Shown here in pieces: positions 53,238-60,689 of a DNA stretch of 64,000 nucleotides. The position numbers and the translations under genes were made by a program. The notes below the pieces were generated by a model. The model made no database searches. It saw only the letters and a list, made by a program, of their open reading frames with translations, and was not told the DNA's origin. Source of the stretch: an uncultured Marinifilum sp. (GTDB taxonomy: Bacteria > Bacteroidota > Bacteroidia > Bacteroidales > Marinifilaceae); contig NZ_OY781918.1 of NCBI RefSeq assembly GCF_963677195.1, positions 1,104,923-1,168,922 on the forward strand. The letters are read 5' to 3'. Each line of letters begins with the position of its first letter. Position 1 is the first letter of the stretch.

Positions 53238-53411
53238 ATGAAAAAATATATAATTTTCTTAATTTTTATAACAGTAGTTATTGGATTAATACAGGTTGTG
53301 TTATTACAAAAACAAGTTTCTTTAGTGCTAGTGTTTATATCTGCTTTAGGAGGAGTTATTGGTACTTTAATATTGTTTCTTTATGAAAAATATTTACGGA
53401 ATACTAATTAG
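53238..53411 (+). CDS. Small two-helix membrane protein, possible immunity protein
   Basis: 57 residues from the ATG at 53238, 11 bases after the zipper gene; an upstream ATG at 53208 would overlap that gene. Two hydrophobic helices (IIFLIFITVVIGLIQVVLL and LVFISALGGVIGTLILFLY) with a short turn and a charged tail YEKYLRNTN. Size and place after a zipper-type protein are those of bacteriocin immunity proteins, but there is no family match that I recognise. Confidence 0.6.
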   Translation: MKKYIIFLIFITVVIGLIQVVLLQKQVSLVLVFISALGGVIGTLILFLYEKYLRNTN

Positions 53412-53449
53412 TACTATAAAGGTTTTTTTTCTTCAAGATATCAGCAAAG

Positions 53450-53599
53450 GTGTACTATCGAAATGACTATTTCAAATATGAAATTTACCTGTTAGAAATT
53501 TGTATAGTATTATTTTCTATTGTTTTTATTTGTTTAATATTTTTTGCAATAAAGAATAAATCAAAAAAGGAAGAAGAACATAAAACAAAGCGACCCTAA
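53450..53599 (+). CDS. Tiny membrane protein
   Basis: 49 residues from a GTG at 53450: an N-terminus YYRNDYFKYEIYLLE, one strong membrane helix (IVLFSIVFICLIFFAI) and a very basic tail (KNKSKKEEEHKTKRP). The stop TAA lies in the loop of the terminator hairpin, so gene end and terminator overlap. No ATG is available and there is no Shine-Dalgarno, so translation is uncertain. It may be a remnant or a third member of the accessory unit. Confidence 0.4.
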   Translation: MYYRNDYFKYEIYLLEICIVLFSIVFICLIFFAIKNKSKKEEEHKTKRP

Positions 53600-53611
53600 G
53601 GTCGCTTTGTT
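53584..53611. terminator. Bidirectional terminator
   Basis: A perfect 12-base stem AACAAAGCGACC/GGTCGCTTTGTT with a CTAA loop; it ends the accessory genes and can serve frr from the other side. Confidence 0.9.
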
Positions 53612-53614
53612 CAT

Positions 53615-53692
53615 TTTATACCGATTGGTTATTAAATAAAAGTCTGTTCCTACTTTGTTCAACAAACATTTTTAAGAATCTATTGGTATAAA
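53615..53692. repeat. Inverted-repeat element, copy 3 (78 bases)
   Basis: Arms TTTATACCGATTGGTTATTAA (53615-53635) and TTAAGAATCTATTGGTATAAA (53672-53692) are complementary at most positions. It has the ATACCGAT-type tip and length of the elements at 3584 and 11525, though this copy is more diverged. Confidence 0.5.
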
Positions 53693-53728
53693 CCAAATTG
53701 AAAAACTTAAATGAAGTTATAATTTGTT

Positions 53729-54292
53729 TTATATAGTCATTATATCTTTCTCTTTATCGGCTAGTAGTGCGTCAATTTTTTTACCGAACATATCGGTCAT
53801 ATTTTGAACTTCGGCTTCAGCATCTTTTTCTAAATCCTCCGAAAGACCATCTTTAATCAATTTTTTTAATTCAACATTAGTATCTCGTCTAGCATTACGA
53901 ACACTAACCTTAGCATTTTCGCATTCTGCTTTCGATTGTTTAACCAAATCGCCACGACGCTCTTCGGTTAAAGCAGGAATATTAATACGAATTATTTCTC
54001 CATTATTATCAGGATTAAATCCTAGGTTAGAATTCATAATTGCTTTTTCGATAGGGTTAATCATTGCTCTTTCCCAAGGTTGAACAGCAATTGTACGTGG
54101 GTCGGGAACACTAATGTTCGCTACCTGAGCTAATGGAGTCATACTGCCGTAGTAGTCAACCATAACACCATTTAACATGCTTGGGCTTGCCTTACCGGCG
54201 CGTATTTTAAGTAATTCTTTTTCAAGATGGTCTACTGCAGATTCCATCTTTTCCTTTGCATCTTCTAGATACATTTGAACTTCTTCATTCAT
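53729..54292 (-). CDS. frr: Ribosome recycling factor
   Basis: 187 residues, standard RRF length. Conserved blocks: HLEKELLKIRAGKASPSMLNG, DPRTIAVQPWERAMINPIEKAI, and LTEERRGDLVKQSKAECENAKVSVRNARRD. It splits the post-termination ribosome with EF-G. It lies downstream of pyrH, the usual order, but with a ~230-base gap that holds an empty S23-type repeat and its own -7 box at 54336-54343. Confidence 0.97.
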   Translation of the reverse strand: MNEEVQMYLEDAKEKMESAVDHLEKELLKIRAGKASPSMLNGVMVDYYGSMTPLAQVANISVPDPRTIAVQPWERAMINPIEKAIMNSNLGFNPDNNGEIIRINIPALTEERRGDLVKQSKAECENAKVSVRNARRDTNVELKKLIKDGLSEDLEKDAEAEVQNMTDMFGKKIDALLADKEKDIMTI

Positions 54293-54335
54293 AGGAGAAA
54301 GATTTTAGTTGTAATTATTGATCAATGTGTGCTTA

Positions 54336-54343
54336 CAAAAATA
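54336..54343 (-). promoter_or_regulatory. -7 box TATTTTTG of frr
   Basis: The complement CAAAAATA fits the consensus 44 bases before the frr start, giving frr a promoter separate from pyrH. Confidence 0.45.
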
Positions 54344-54351
54344 ATAAAAAT

Positions 54352-54520
54352 TAGCTTTTAGCAGTTGGCTATTGGCTTTTAGCTTTTAGCTTGTGTCTTT
54401 CTTACTATCAAGAAAGAGATTTTTCTTGAAAACTTATGAGCTTTCTTTCAGAATATCACTAATAAAGATAGCATTTTTCTCTTAAAGCTAATAGCCAATA
54501 GCTAAAGGCAAATAGCTTTT
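54352..54520. repeat. Empty S23/IVS-like inverted repeat between pyrH and frr
   Basis: Left arm TTAGCAGTTGGCTATTGGCT and on through TTTTAGC (54352-54391) and right arm AAAGCTAATAGCCAATAGCT and on (54484-54520) are largely complementary. They are built of the repeated unit (T)TTAGCTATTGGC. The ~90 bases between hold no gene. The right arm touches the TAA stop of pyrH, the same placement as the gene-bearing S23 elements. Confidence 0.55.
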
Positions 54521-55229
54521 AATTGTGAACTACTGTTCCAATATTTTCACCTTCAATAACTTTCTTTAAATTTCCTTTTGTATCCATATCGAATACAACA
54601 ATATTCAAATCGTTTTCCTTACACATTGTGGTAGCTGTAAGGTCCATTATACGAAGATTTTTGTTGTAGATTTCATCGAAAGTAATTCTTTCAAATTTGG
54701 TAGCTGTAGGATCTTTTTCAGGATCGGCAGTATAAATACCATCAACACGAGTTCCTTTTAACATGGCATCGGCTTCAATTTCAATTCCACGCAATGATGA
54801 TCCTGTATCGGTTGTAAAGTATGGATTTCCTGTACCTGCCGAGAAAATAGTTACGTATCCTTGCTCCAGAAAATCAACAGCTTTTTGTTTCGAATAAAAT
54901 TCTCCGATTGGTTCCATTCTAATTGCAGTTAACACTCTCGATTTGCATCCAATCGCATCCAATGCAGAGTTCAAAGCCAGACTATTTATAACTGTAGCCA
55001 TCATACCCATTTGGTCTCCTTTTACACGATCGAAACCTTTGGCAGCACCACTTAGTCCGCGGAAAATATTACCTCCACCAATTACAATTCCAACCTGTAC
55101 GCCTAAATTAGTAATCTCTTTAATCTGTTCAGCGTAATCGTTTAAGCGTTCCGAATCGATTCCATATTGTTGTTCTCCCATTAGAGATTCTCCGCTTAGC
55201 TTTAAAAGTACACGTTTGTATTTAGCCAT
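54519..55229 (-). CDS. pyrH: Uridylate kinase
   Basis: 236 residues of the amino-acid-kinase fold. Motifs: YKRVLLKLSGESLMG, GIVIGGGNIFRG, GDQMGMMATVINSLAL, and the nucleotide site DADAMLKGTRVDGIYTADPEKDP-type stretch (ADAMLKGTRVDGIYTADP). It phosphorylates UMP to UDP as a hexamer in the cytoplasm, with GTP activation and UTP inhibition in the family. It follows tsf in the classic order, but after a terminator, and its own promoter was not identified. Confidence 0.97.
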   Translation of the reverse strand: MAKYKRVLLKLSGESLMGEQQYGIDSERLNDYAEQIKEITNLGVQVGIVIGGGNIFRGLSGAAKGFDRVKGDQMGMMATVINSLALNSALDAIGCKSRVLTAIRMEPIGEFYSKQKAVDFLEQGYVTIFSAGTGNPYFTTDTGSSLRGIEIEADAMLKGTRVDGIYTADPEKDPTATKFERITFDEIYNKNLRIMDLTATTMCKENDLNIVVFDMDTKGNLKKVIEGENIGTVVHN

Positions 55230-55244
55230 AATTTTATCAGCTGC

Positions 55245-55330
55245 AAGCTTTAAGCTTTAAGCTTTAAGCTCTGGTTTTTTAATTTTATTAACTACATGCT
55301 TTAAGTTGATTACTTTAAGCATTTAAAGTT
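55245..55330. repeat. AAGCTTT tandem repeats and hairpin upstream of pyrH
   Basis: AAGCTTT is repeated nearly four times (55245-55272), then TGCTTTAAG/CTTTAAGCA forms a perfect 9-base hairpin (55298-55322). Composition and style match the ends of the S23 elements, so it is probably a gene-less relic of the same type. Confidence 0.5.
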
Positions 55331-55356
55331 GAGAAATATTATTGAAAAAGACATAA

Positions 55357-55386
55357 AAAAAAGAGTTCCTTTTGGGAACTCTTTTT
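55357..55386 (-). terminator. Terminator after tsf
   Basis: AAAAAGAGTTCC/GGAACTCTTTTT stem with a 5-base loop; it ends the rplM-rpsI-rpsB-tsf run. Confidence 0.88.
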
Positions 55387-55405
55387 ATATGTAATAATAA
55401 TTGTA

Positions 55406-56230
55406 TTAAGCATTCAAAGTGAAGCGCTTCATTGCAACTACTGTAAGATCTTTGTCAGCTTCGGCAAGATACTGCTTAACAGTTTTCTTTCCGTCCTTAA
55501 CGAAATCCTGGTTCAATAAAGTAACTTCTTTGAAGAATTTACCTAAACGTCCTTGAGCAATTTTGTCAAGAATTTGTTCAGGTTTTCCTTCAAGACGAGC
55601 TTTTTCTTTACCAATTTCAAGTTCTTTCGCAACAACATCAGCAGGAACTTCATCCTCGTTAATTGCAATAGGAGCCATAGCTGCTGCTTGCATAGCAACA
55701 TCTCTACCCATTTGCTCTTCAACGTCTTTATTGAAACCAATTAAAGTAGCTAATTTGTTACCTGCGTGGATATAGGCAACAGCAGCTTCAGCTTCAATTT
55801 TATCGAAGAAACTTAAATCGATTTTTTCACCGATAACACCAGTTTGTTCGGTTACGTGCTCTTCAATTTTTCTACCATCCATTTCCAAAGCTTTCAAAGC
55901 TTCAAGGTCAGCTGGCATATTTTCTAAAGCAATATCAAGAATTTTAGTTGCAAATGCTACGAAACCATCGTTCTTAGCAACGAAATCAGTTTCACAGTTC
56001 AATGTAATCATTGCACCTTTTTTCTTGTCTGCTGAAACTTTTGCTAATACAACACCTTCAGTTGCTTCTCTGTCGGCACGTTTGTTAGCAATAGCCATAC
56101 CTTTTTTACGGATAATCTCAACAGCTTTATCAAAATCTCCTTCCGATTCGATAAGAGCTTTTTTACAATCCATCATTCCTGCGCCAGTTGCTTTACGCAA
56201 TTTGGCTACGTCTGCGGCTTTAATAGACAT
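55406..56230 (-). CDS. tsf: Elongation factor Ts
   Basis: 274 residues. The N-terminal UBA-like domain and EF-Tu contact are clear (VAKLRKATGAGMMDCKKALIE, DFDKAVEIIRKKG), as is the TDFVAKND-type core (LNCETDFVAKNDGF). The C-terminal part has KTVKQYLAEADKDLTV. It recycles EF-Tu by releasing GDP. It lies 29 bases after rpsB, the conserved order, with a terminator after it. Confidence 0.97.
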   Translation of the reverse strand: MSIKAADVAKLRKATGAGMMDCKKALIESEGDFDKAVEIIRKKGMAIANKRADREATEGVVLAKVSADKKKGAMITLNCETDFVAKNDGFVAFATKILDIALENMPADLEALKALEMDGRKIEEHVTEQTGVIGEKIDLSFFDKIEAEAAVAYIHAGNKLATLIGFNKDVEEQMGRDVAMQAAAMAPIAINEDEVPADVVAKELEIGKEKARLEGKPEQILDKIAQGRLGKFFKEVTLLNQDFVKDGKKTVKQYLAEADKDLTVVAMKRFTLNA

Positions 56231-56259
56231 GATATATAGAATTTTTTTGTGTGAATTAA

Positions 56260-57096
56260 TTACTCTTTATCATTCTTTTCGGCTTCAGTAGCAGGAGCTT
56301 CTGGTGCAGCCGGAGCTTCTTCCTTTTTAGCTTCCGCTTTTTTAGCTTCTGCTTTTGGAGCTCTTTTTTGTTTTGACTTCTTGTCTTCAGAAACTTTATC
56401 TTTTTCTGCTTTTCTTTCAGTCAAACCGTCTTTAATAGCTCCGGTAACTTTATCAAGGATGATAGAAATTGAGTTAGAAGCATCATCATTCGCTGGAATT
56501 ACGAAATCAACACCTTCTGGGCTTGAGTTTGTATCTACCATAGCAAATACAGGGATTCCCAAACGGTTAGCTTCTTTTACTGCGATGTATTCTTTCATTA
56601 CATCAACTACAAATAAAGCAGCTGGTAATCTGGTCAGATCAGCAATAGAACCTAAGTTTTTTTCAAGCTTAGCTCTTTGACGAGATACTTGTAGTCTTTC
56701 TCTTTTAGAAAGGTGGTTTAAAGTTCCATCTTGTTCCATCTTGTCGATAGATGTCATCTTTTTAACTGCCTTTCTGATAGTAGGGAAGTTAGTTAACATA
56801 CCACCTGGCCAACGCTCAGTTACGAAAGGCATGTTTACAGCGCTTACTTTTTCAGAAACAATAGCTTTTGCTTGTTTCTTAGTAGCAACAAAAAGAATTT
56901 TTCTTCCTGATTTTGCAATTTGTTTTAATGCTGCTGATGCATCATCAAGTTTAACTGCTGTTTTGTGTAGGTCAATAATGTGAATTCCATTACGCTCCAT
57001 GAAAATAAAAGGAGCCATTTTTGGATTCCATTTTCTTGTTAAGTGACCGAAATGACATCCGGCATCTAACAATTCTTCAAATGTAGTATTTGACAT
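56260..57096 (-). CDS. rpsB: Small-subunit ribosomal protein S2 with extended acidic/basic tail
   Basis: 278 residues. The S2 core runs to about residue 225 (FEELLDAGCHFGHLTRKWNP, FVTERWPGGMLTNFPTIRK, DTNSSPEGVDFVIPANDDAS). The last ~50 residues are a low-complexity tail of Lys, Ala, Glu and Pro (RAPKAEAKKAEAKKEEAPAA), typical of Bacteroidota S2 and probably disordered. In this phylum the body of the 30S hides the anti-Shine-Dalgarno with help from bS21, bS18 and bS6, so extensions near that platform are of interest. Co-transcribed with tsf. Confidence 0.97.
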   Translation of the reverse strand: MSNTTFEELLDAGCHFGHLTRKWNPKMAPFIFMERNGIHIIDLHKTAVKLDDASAALKQIAKSGRKILFVATKKQAKAIVSEKVSAVNMPFVTERWPGGMLTNFPTIRKAVKKMTSIDKMEQDGTLNHLSKRERLQVSRQRAKLEKNLGSIADLTRLPAALFVVDVMKEYIAVKEANRLGIPVFAMVDTNSSPEGVDFVIPANDDASNSISIILDKVTGAIKDGLTERKAEKDKVSEDKKSKQKRAPKAEAKKAEAKKEEAPAAPEAPATEAEKNDKE

Positions 57097-57135
57097 TTTT
57101 TTGTTTTTTAAAATCGTTTACATTCATTTTATGGC

Positions 57136-57173
57136 AATTACTAAGTAGTTCGAAAAACGAAGTCTCAGTAATT
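57136..57173 (-). promoter_or_regulatory. Hairpin in the rpsB leader
   Basis: AATTACTGAG pairs with CTTAGTAATT (one G-U) on the minus strand in the 103-base gap between rpsI and rpsB. There is no T run. It may be an autoregulatory S2-binding site, as S2 leaders are known in other phyla. Confidence 0.35.
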
Positions 57174-57199
57174 TAGATACTAAACCTGCCACAAAAACA

Positions 57200-57586
57200 T
57201 TAACGCTTACTAAATTGAAATCTTTTACGTGCTTTAGGTTGTCCTGGTTTCTTACGTTCAACCTCACGAGGATCACGAGTCATGAAACCTGCAGTTCTTA
57301 AAGCAGATTTTGATTCAGCATCAATTTTTACCAAAGCTCTGGAGATAGCCAAACGAAGAGCTTCTGCCTGACCTGTTACTCCACCACCATCAAGATTTAC
57401 CTTGATATCGTATTTATCAGCAACCTCTAAAAGGTTTAATGGCTGAGTAACGATGTACTGAAGAGTTCCGGTAGTAAAGTACTCTTTAAGCTCTTTTTTA
57501 TTGATGGTAATCTGACCTTTACCTTCGCTAACGTATACACGAGCAACTGCTGCCTTTCTACGTCCGATAGCATTAATTACTTCCAT
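57200..57586 (-). CDS. rpsI: Small-subunit ribosomal protein S9
   Basis: 128 residues, normal for S9. AIGRRKAAVARVYVSEGKG at the start, DGGGVTGQAEALRLAISRAL in the middle and the basic tail GQPKARKRFQFSKR that reaches the P-site tRNA. It follows rplM after five bases, the universal L13-S9 pair. Confidence 0.98.
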   Translation of the reverse strand: MEVINAIGRRKAAVARVYVSEGKGQITINKKELKEYFTTGTLQYIVTQPLNLLEVADKYDIKVNLDGGGVTGQAEALRLAISRALVKIDAESKSALRTAGFMTRDPREVERKKPGQPKARKRFQFSKR

Positions 57587-57591
57587 ACCTG

Positions 57592-58047
57592 TTATTTAAT
57601 AGTGTTTAAATCTAATTTCTTTGGCTGTTGAGCTTCGTGTTTGTGCTCACCACCTACGTAAACATGTAGGTTAGTATAAAGAGTTCTTCCTAAACGATTC
57701 TTTGGAAGCATACCTTTAACAGCTTTTTCAATTAATCTCTCTGGGTGCTTAGCTAAAAGATCCGCTGGAGATTTAATTCTTTGTCCACCTGGGTGTCCAG
57801 TGTAAGAGAAATACTGACGATCAGTTAACTTGTTTCCAGTTAAACGAACTTTCTCAGCATTGATAATGATCACGTTGTCTCCACAATCAACATGAGGAGT
57901 GTAGTTAGGCTTGTATTTACCTCTAAGTAGTTTTGCTACTTTAGAGCTAAGTCTACCCAACACCTGATTTTCTGCATCGATAACAACCCACTCTTTATTA
58001 GCGGTTGCAGCGTTAGCAGAAACTGTTTTGTAACTTAATGTATCCAC
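57592..58047 (-). CDS. rplM: Large-subunit ribosomal protein L13
   Basis: 151 residues. NKEWVVIDAENQVLGRLSSK, KPNYTPHVDCGDNVIIINAE, and MLPKNRLGRTLYTNLHVYVG are L13 blocks. It is an early-assembly 50S protein. First gene of the rplM-rpsI-rpsB-tsf run; a TTGG-N19-TACTTTTG promoter lies at 58101-58131. Confidence 0.98.
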   Translation of the reverse strand: MDTLSYKTVSANAATANKEWVVIDAENQVLGRLSSKVAKLLRGKYKPNYTPHVDCGDNVIIINAEKVRLTGNKLTDRQYFSYTGHPGGQRIKSPADLLAKHPERLIEKAVKGMLPKNRLGRTLYTNLHVYVGGEHKHEAQQPKKLDLNTIK

Positions 58048-58100
58048 TTGTAAAACTTTTAATAATTAATACTTTAATACAATTATTCCAATTTGGCTTG

Positions 58101-58131
58101 CAAAAGTACAAGAATCTCCTAAATACACCAA
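58101..58131 (-). promoter_or_regulatory. Promoter of rplM
   Basis: On the minus strand TTGG, a 19-base spacer and TACTTTTG (complement of 58101-58108), 54 bases before the start codon. Confidence 0.6.
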
Positions 58132-58207
58132 TTTTTTCCTTGATTTATTGATGGATAACTTAACCTATTGTGGATAATCGGGATAATGTGGAGCGGTTAA
58201 GCCTCTT

Positions 58208-58319
58208 AAAAAAATCAAAATTGATACATTACCCAATATTGAACTGATACTTGCTAAGGGTAGTCAAATCAATAGATTGGGGTGGAATTACTTCGCTAGA
58301 AAGCCTATCGGCACAATTT
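58208..58319 (-). ncRNA. Candidate rod-shaped non-coding RNA upstream of rplM
   Basis: A TACTTTTG -7 box (complement of 58325-58332) stands alone, ~220 bases from rplM. The predicted start falls on AAATTG (58314-58319), which pairs with CAATTT at 58218-58223 to close a long stem. Inside, CCCAAT/ATTGGG and TTGACT/AGTCAA pair in order, giving a rod with bulges, and seven T follow the closing stem. The shape is like 6S RNA, but at ~112 bases it is shorter, and no sequence match is claimed. The rest of the 58048-58488 gap holds only the rplM promoter. Confidence 0.45.
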
Positions 58320-58488
58320 CCCTGCAAAAGTAGGAAATAAATTTATCTTGACCTTTATTTTTTATTGATTTTTTAGAATAAAATTATTTCTGATGGTTTG
58401 ATATGCAGTTGTTAAGAGAAAATTGTGATTTGTAAGTTAGTAAAATTGTAAATTTAGGTGAATTTTTAATTTACATATACAAGTGGGA

Positions 58489-59001
58489 ATGAATGTTAAA
58501 ATTGAACGTGATTTTTATTTGCTGGATATACGTATTGTAGCCAAAGAGTTGATTGGGAAATTAATTGTACGTAGGTATAAGGATGGCACAATTAAGAAAT
58601 ATCGCATTAGCGAAATTGAAATGTATGTAGGAGAGAATGATTTGGCTTGTCATGCTGCAAAAGGAAGAACCGCCAGAACCGAAATAATGTACGATCAGGG
58701 TGGTAAGATTTATATGTACCTTATTTATGGAATGTATTGGTTGTTAAATATTGTAACAGGATTAAAAGATCATCCTCAAGCAATTCTTATTCGTGGATTA
58801 CAGGATATTTCAGGTCCGGGTCGAGTAGGGAGGGTGTTGAGCTTGGATAAAAGTTTTTATGGCGAAGATTTAAGTGTGTCGGATAGAATATGGCTGGAGG
58901 ATGACGGTAATATTTATAATTTTTTGCGTCATCCTCGTATTAATATTGATTATGCTGGTGATATCTGGAAAAATAAAAAATATAGATATGTAATAAAGTA
59001 G
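58489..59001 (+). CDS. DNA-3-methyladenine glycosylase (AAG/MPG family)
   Basis: 170 residues from the ATG at 58489; a GTG two codons earlier is possible. The family core is YRISEIEMYVG with the general-base Glu44, DLACHAAKGRTARTEIMY with His55, and YMYLIYGMYWLLNIVTG. It removes alkylated purines from DNA in the first step of base excision repair. It is somewhat short at the end compared with typical ~190-200-residue members, but all active-site blocks are there. Monocistronic. Confidence 0.92.
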   Translation: MNVKIERDFYLLDIRIVAKELIGKLIVRRYKDGTIKKYRISEIEMYVGENDLACHAAKGRTARTEIMYDQGGKIYMYLIYGMYWLLNIVTGLKDHPQAILIRGLQDISGPGRVGRVLSLDKSFYGEDLSVSDRIWLEDDGNIYNFLRHPRINIDYAGDIWKNKKYRYVIK

Positions 59002-59005
59002 TAGT

Positions 59006-60133
59006 TTAGTTCCACTTTACATTTTTCAAAAAGAAATCTCCGTTTATTCTCAGATAAATTGCGGCAGCATAGTTTTCTTTTGAATTTTTTAAATCGTAGT
59101 ATAAATCGAATTTACCGCCCAAATGAATTCCTTTGGCAACTTTGTGTTCGTAGTAATAGTTAAGGGTAGCTAGTTGTTTTCTTGTTTCAGAAAAATTTTC
59201 TTCTGGTATAACACGGGTGGTAAACAATTCGGACCCTCTTGATGAAGCAAATTTATAAGCATTCCAATATCCTATGCTTAGTTTTGAGTTTTTTGTGTTA
59301 ATGCCAATTTGAGGGTAAAAAGCATGACCTTTATCGTAGATAAATTCTTTCTCTGATGAGTTGTCGGAAAAATAGTAGCCCATTGCCTTAAAATACCATG
59401 ATTTTACATTTGAATTTTTGAGGGTGCGTTCGAATTTTAGTCCTGATGCGAAATTGCCAATGGTTTGAACCGATCCTTCTGAGGCATCTATTTCGCCACC
59501 TCGGTGCGCAAACATAATTTCAAAAGGAACAGATATATTGTTTGCAGATGATTCGGAATTTAATTTCCAGTCTCCAGTAAGTCCAAATGTAAATCTTTCC
59601 TGAAATGGATCATTTTCGAGAATAAATTTCTCCCAGTTAATCCAGGTGTCGAATTGTAATTTGCCTGATTTGTATAATATTTGAAAGCCATTTTCGCCAG
59701 TTTCGGTAAAGTAGCGTTCTGGTTCAAATAATGGCTCCGATAAATTGTGGTTATTGTCCTGATTTAGGCTACCAATTATAAAGTTTACTTTTTCGGATGC
59801 TTTGTATATGGCCGAGAAAATAGGTTCCGATTCTGTAAAATTTTCTCGTCCTGAATACTTTTGAAGTCGAGCTCCGGCTTCGATTCTAAATTTGCTGGTG
59901 GGAGAGTATACTAATTTCGGACTTGCTATATATCCAACCCAGGTTGTTCCTTTTAGGTAATCTCCATTATATTCATTGTTTTTAACAAAGTTTAAATTCT
60001 CGAACCTGAAGAATAATTTACTGCTGTCTTTTGAATTGAATTCTTTGAAATGTTTAAATGGAGTTTTTTGCGCAAAAGATACTTGAGCCGCAATTATCAG
60101 AAATAATACTATTAGTGTAGATGTTTTTTTCAT
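59006..60133 (-). CDS. Outer-membrane beta-barrel protein, porin-like
   Basis: 375 residues with a signal peptide (cleavage after SFAQ) and alternating hydrophobic/polar strands of ~10 residues separated by short polar turns throughout, ending in an aromatic-rich strand (AAIYLRINGDFFLKNVKWN). This is the pattern of a beta-barrel, perhaps 16-18 strands. I cannot name a family or a substrate. It ends 5 bases from the convergent glycosylase gene without a terminator between them. A -7 box lies at 60158-60165. Confidence 0.75.
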   Translation of the reverse strand: MKKTSTLIVLFLIIAAQVSFAQKTPFKHFKEFNSKDSSKLFFRFENLNFVKNNEYNGDYLKGTTWVGYIASPKLVYSPTSKFRIEAGARLQKYSGRENFTESEPIFSAIYKASEKVNFIIGSLNQDNNHNLSEPLFEPERYFTETGENGFQILYKSGKLQFDTWINWEKFILENDPFQERFTFGLTGDWKLNSESSANNISVPFEIMFAHRGGEIDASEGSVQTIGNFASGLKFERTLKNSNVKSWYFKAMGYYFSDNSSEKEFIYDKGHAFYPQIGINTKNSKLSIGYWNAYKFASSRGSELFTTRVIPEENFSETRKQLATLNYYYEHKVAKGIHLGGKFDLYYDLKNSKENYAAAIYLRINGDFFLKNVKWN

Positions 60134-60157
60134 GTTTTATCTTCTGTTTGGAGCATG

Positions 60158-60165
60158 CAAAAGTA
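60158..60165 (-). promoter_or_regulatory. -7 box TACTTTTG of the barrel gene
   Basis: The complement CAAAAGTA lies 25 bases before the start codon. Confidence 0.6.
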
Positions 60166-60476
60166 TAATTATTAAGATTTGATCTAGGTTAAAAGTTCTT
60201 AAAAATATAAAATGTTAGGTAAAAGTGAATGTATTTTTCAGTTAAATATTTTAGATATGAGTAAATGTATAATATTGCTTATGTGTGTAGTTAATTAGGA
60301 GATAAAAGTCTTTTCTTTTAAAATTATTTGGGTGAGCTTTTATGTATAAAAAAGGTTTCACGCCTATTTTGGAGTGAAACCTTTACTTTATAGAATGCTG
60401 ATGATTAAGATAGTTGAAAAAGACAAAACCTTCTTTAATCATGTTTTGATAGATACATTCAAATTTTAGAGATTGT
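60166..60476. other. Intergenic region with the PspC operon terminator
   Basis: About 310 AT-rich bases; apart from the terminator at 60351-60384 nothing was seen. Confidence 0.5.
60351..60384 (-). terminator. Terminator of the PadR-PspC operon
   Basis: A perfect 11-base stem AAAGGTTTCAC/GTGAAACCTTT with a 12-base loop; on the minus strand it is followed by six or more T. Confidence 0.88.
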
Positions 60477-60674
60477 TTATATTGTTTTGTAATCTGAATC
60501 GGGTAAAACTATAGCCAGTATGAAATAAACCAGTAACATAAGTGGGTTAAATAATGTTAGAATAAGGTATCCAGCACGAACAATTACCGGATCTAATTCA
60601 GGGTTTATGTAGTTTGATATTCCGCCACAAACACCTGCAATTTTTTTATCTCTCGATCGTAATAAACGTTTCAT
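60477..60674 (-). CDS. Small PspC-domain membrane protein
   Basis: 65 residues that are a PspC domain alone: RLLRSRDKKIAGVCGGISNY, then two hydrophobic helices (VRAGYLILTLFNPLMLLVYFILAIVLP broken at NP). PspC proteins sense envelope stress in the phage-shock system. It is the last gene of a PadR-PspC-secreted protein-PspC operon and so likely belongs to the same stress response. Confidence 0.88.
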   Translation of the reverse strand: MKRLLRSRDKKIAGVCGGISNYINPELDPVIVRAGYLILTLFNPLMLLVYFILAIVLPDSDYKTI

Positions 60675-60689
60675 AGGTATGGTTTTTAT

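Noticed and set aside
55543..55775. Overlapping frames on both strands in tsf
   Set aside because: They are frame shadows of a complete EF-Ts gene.
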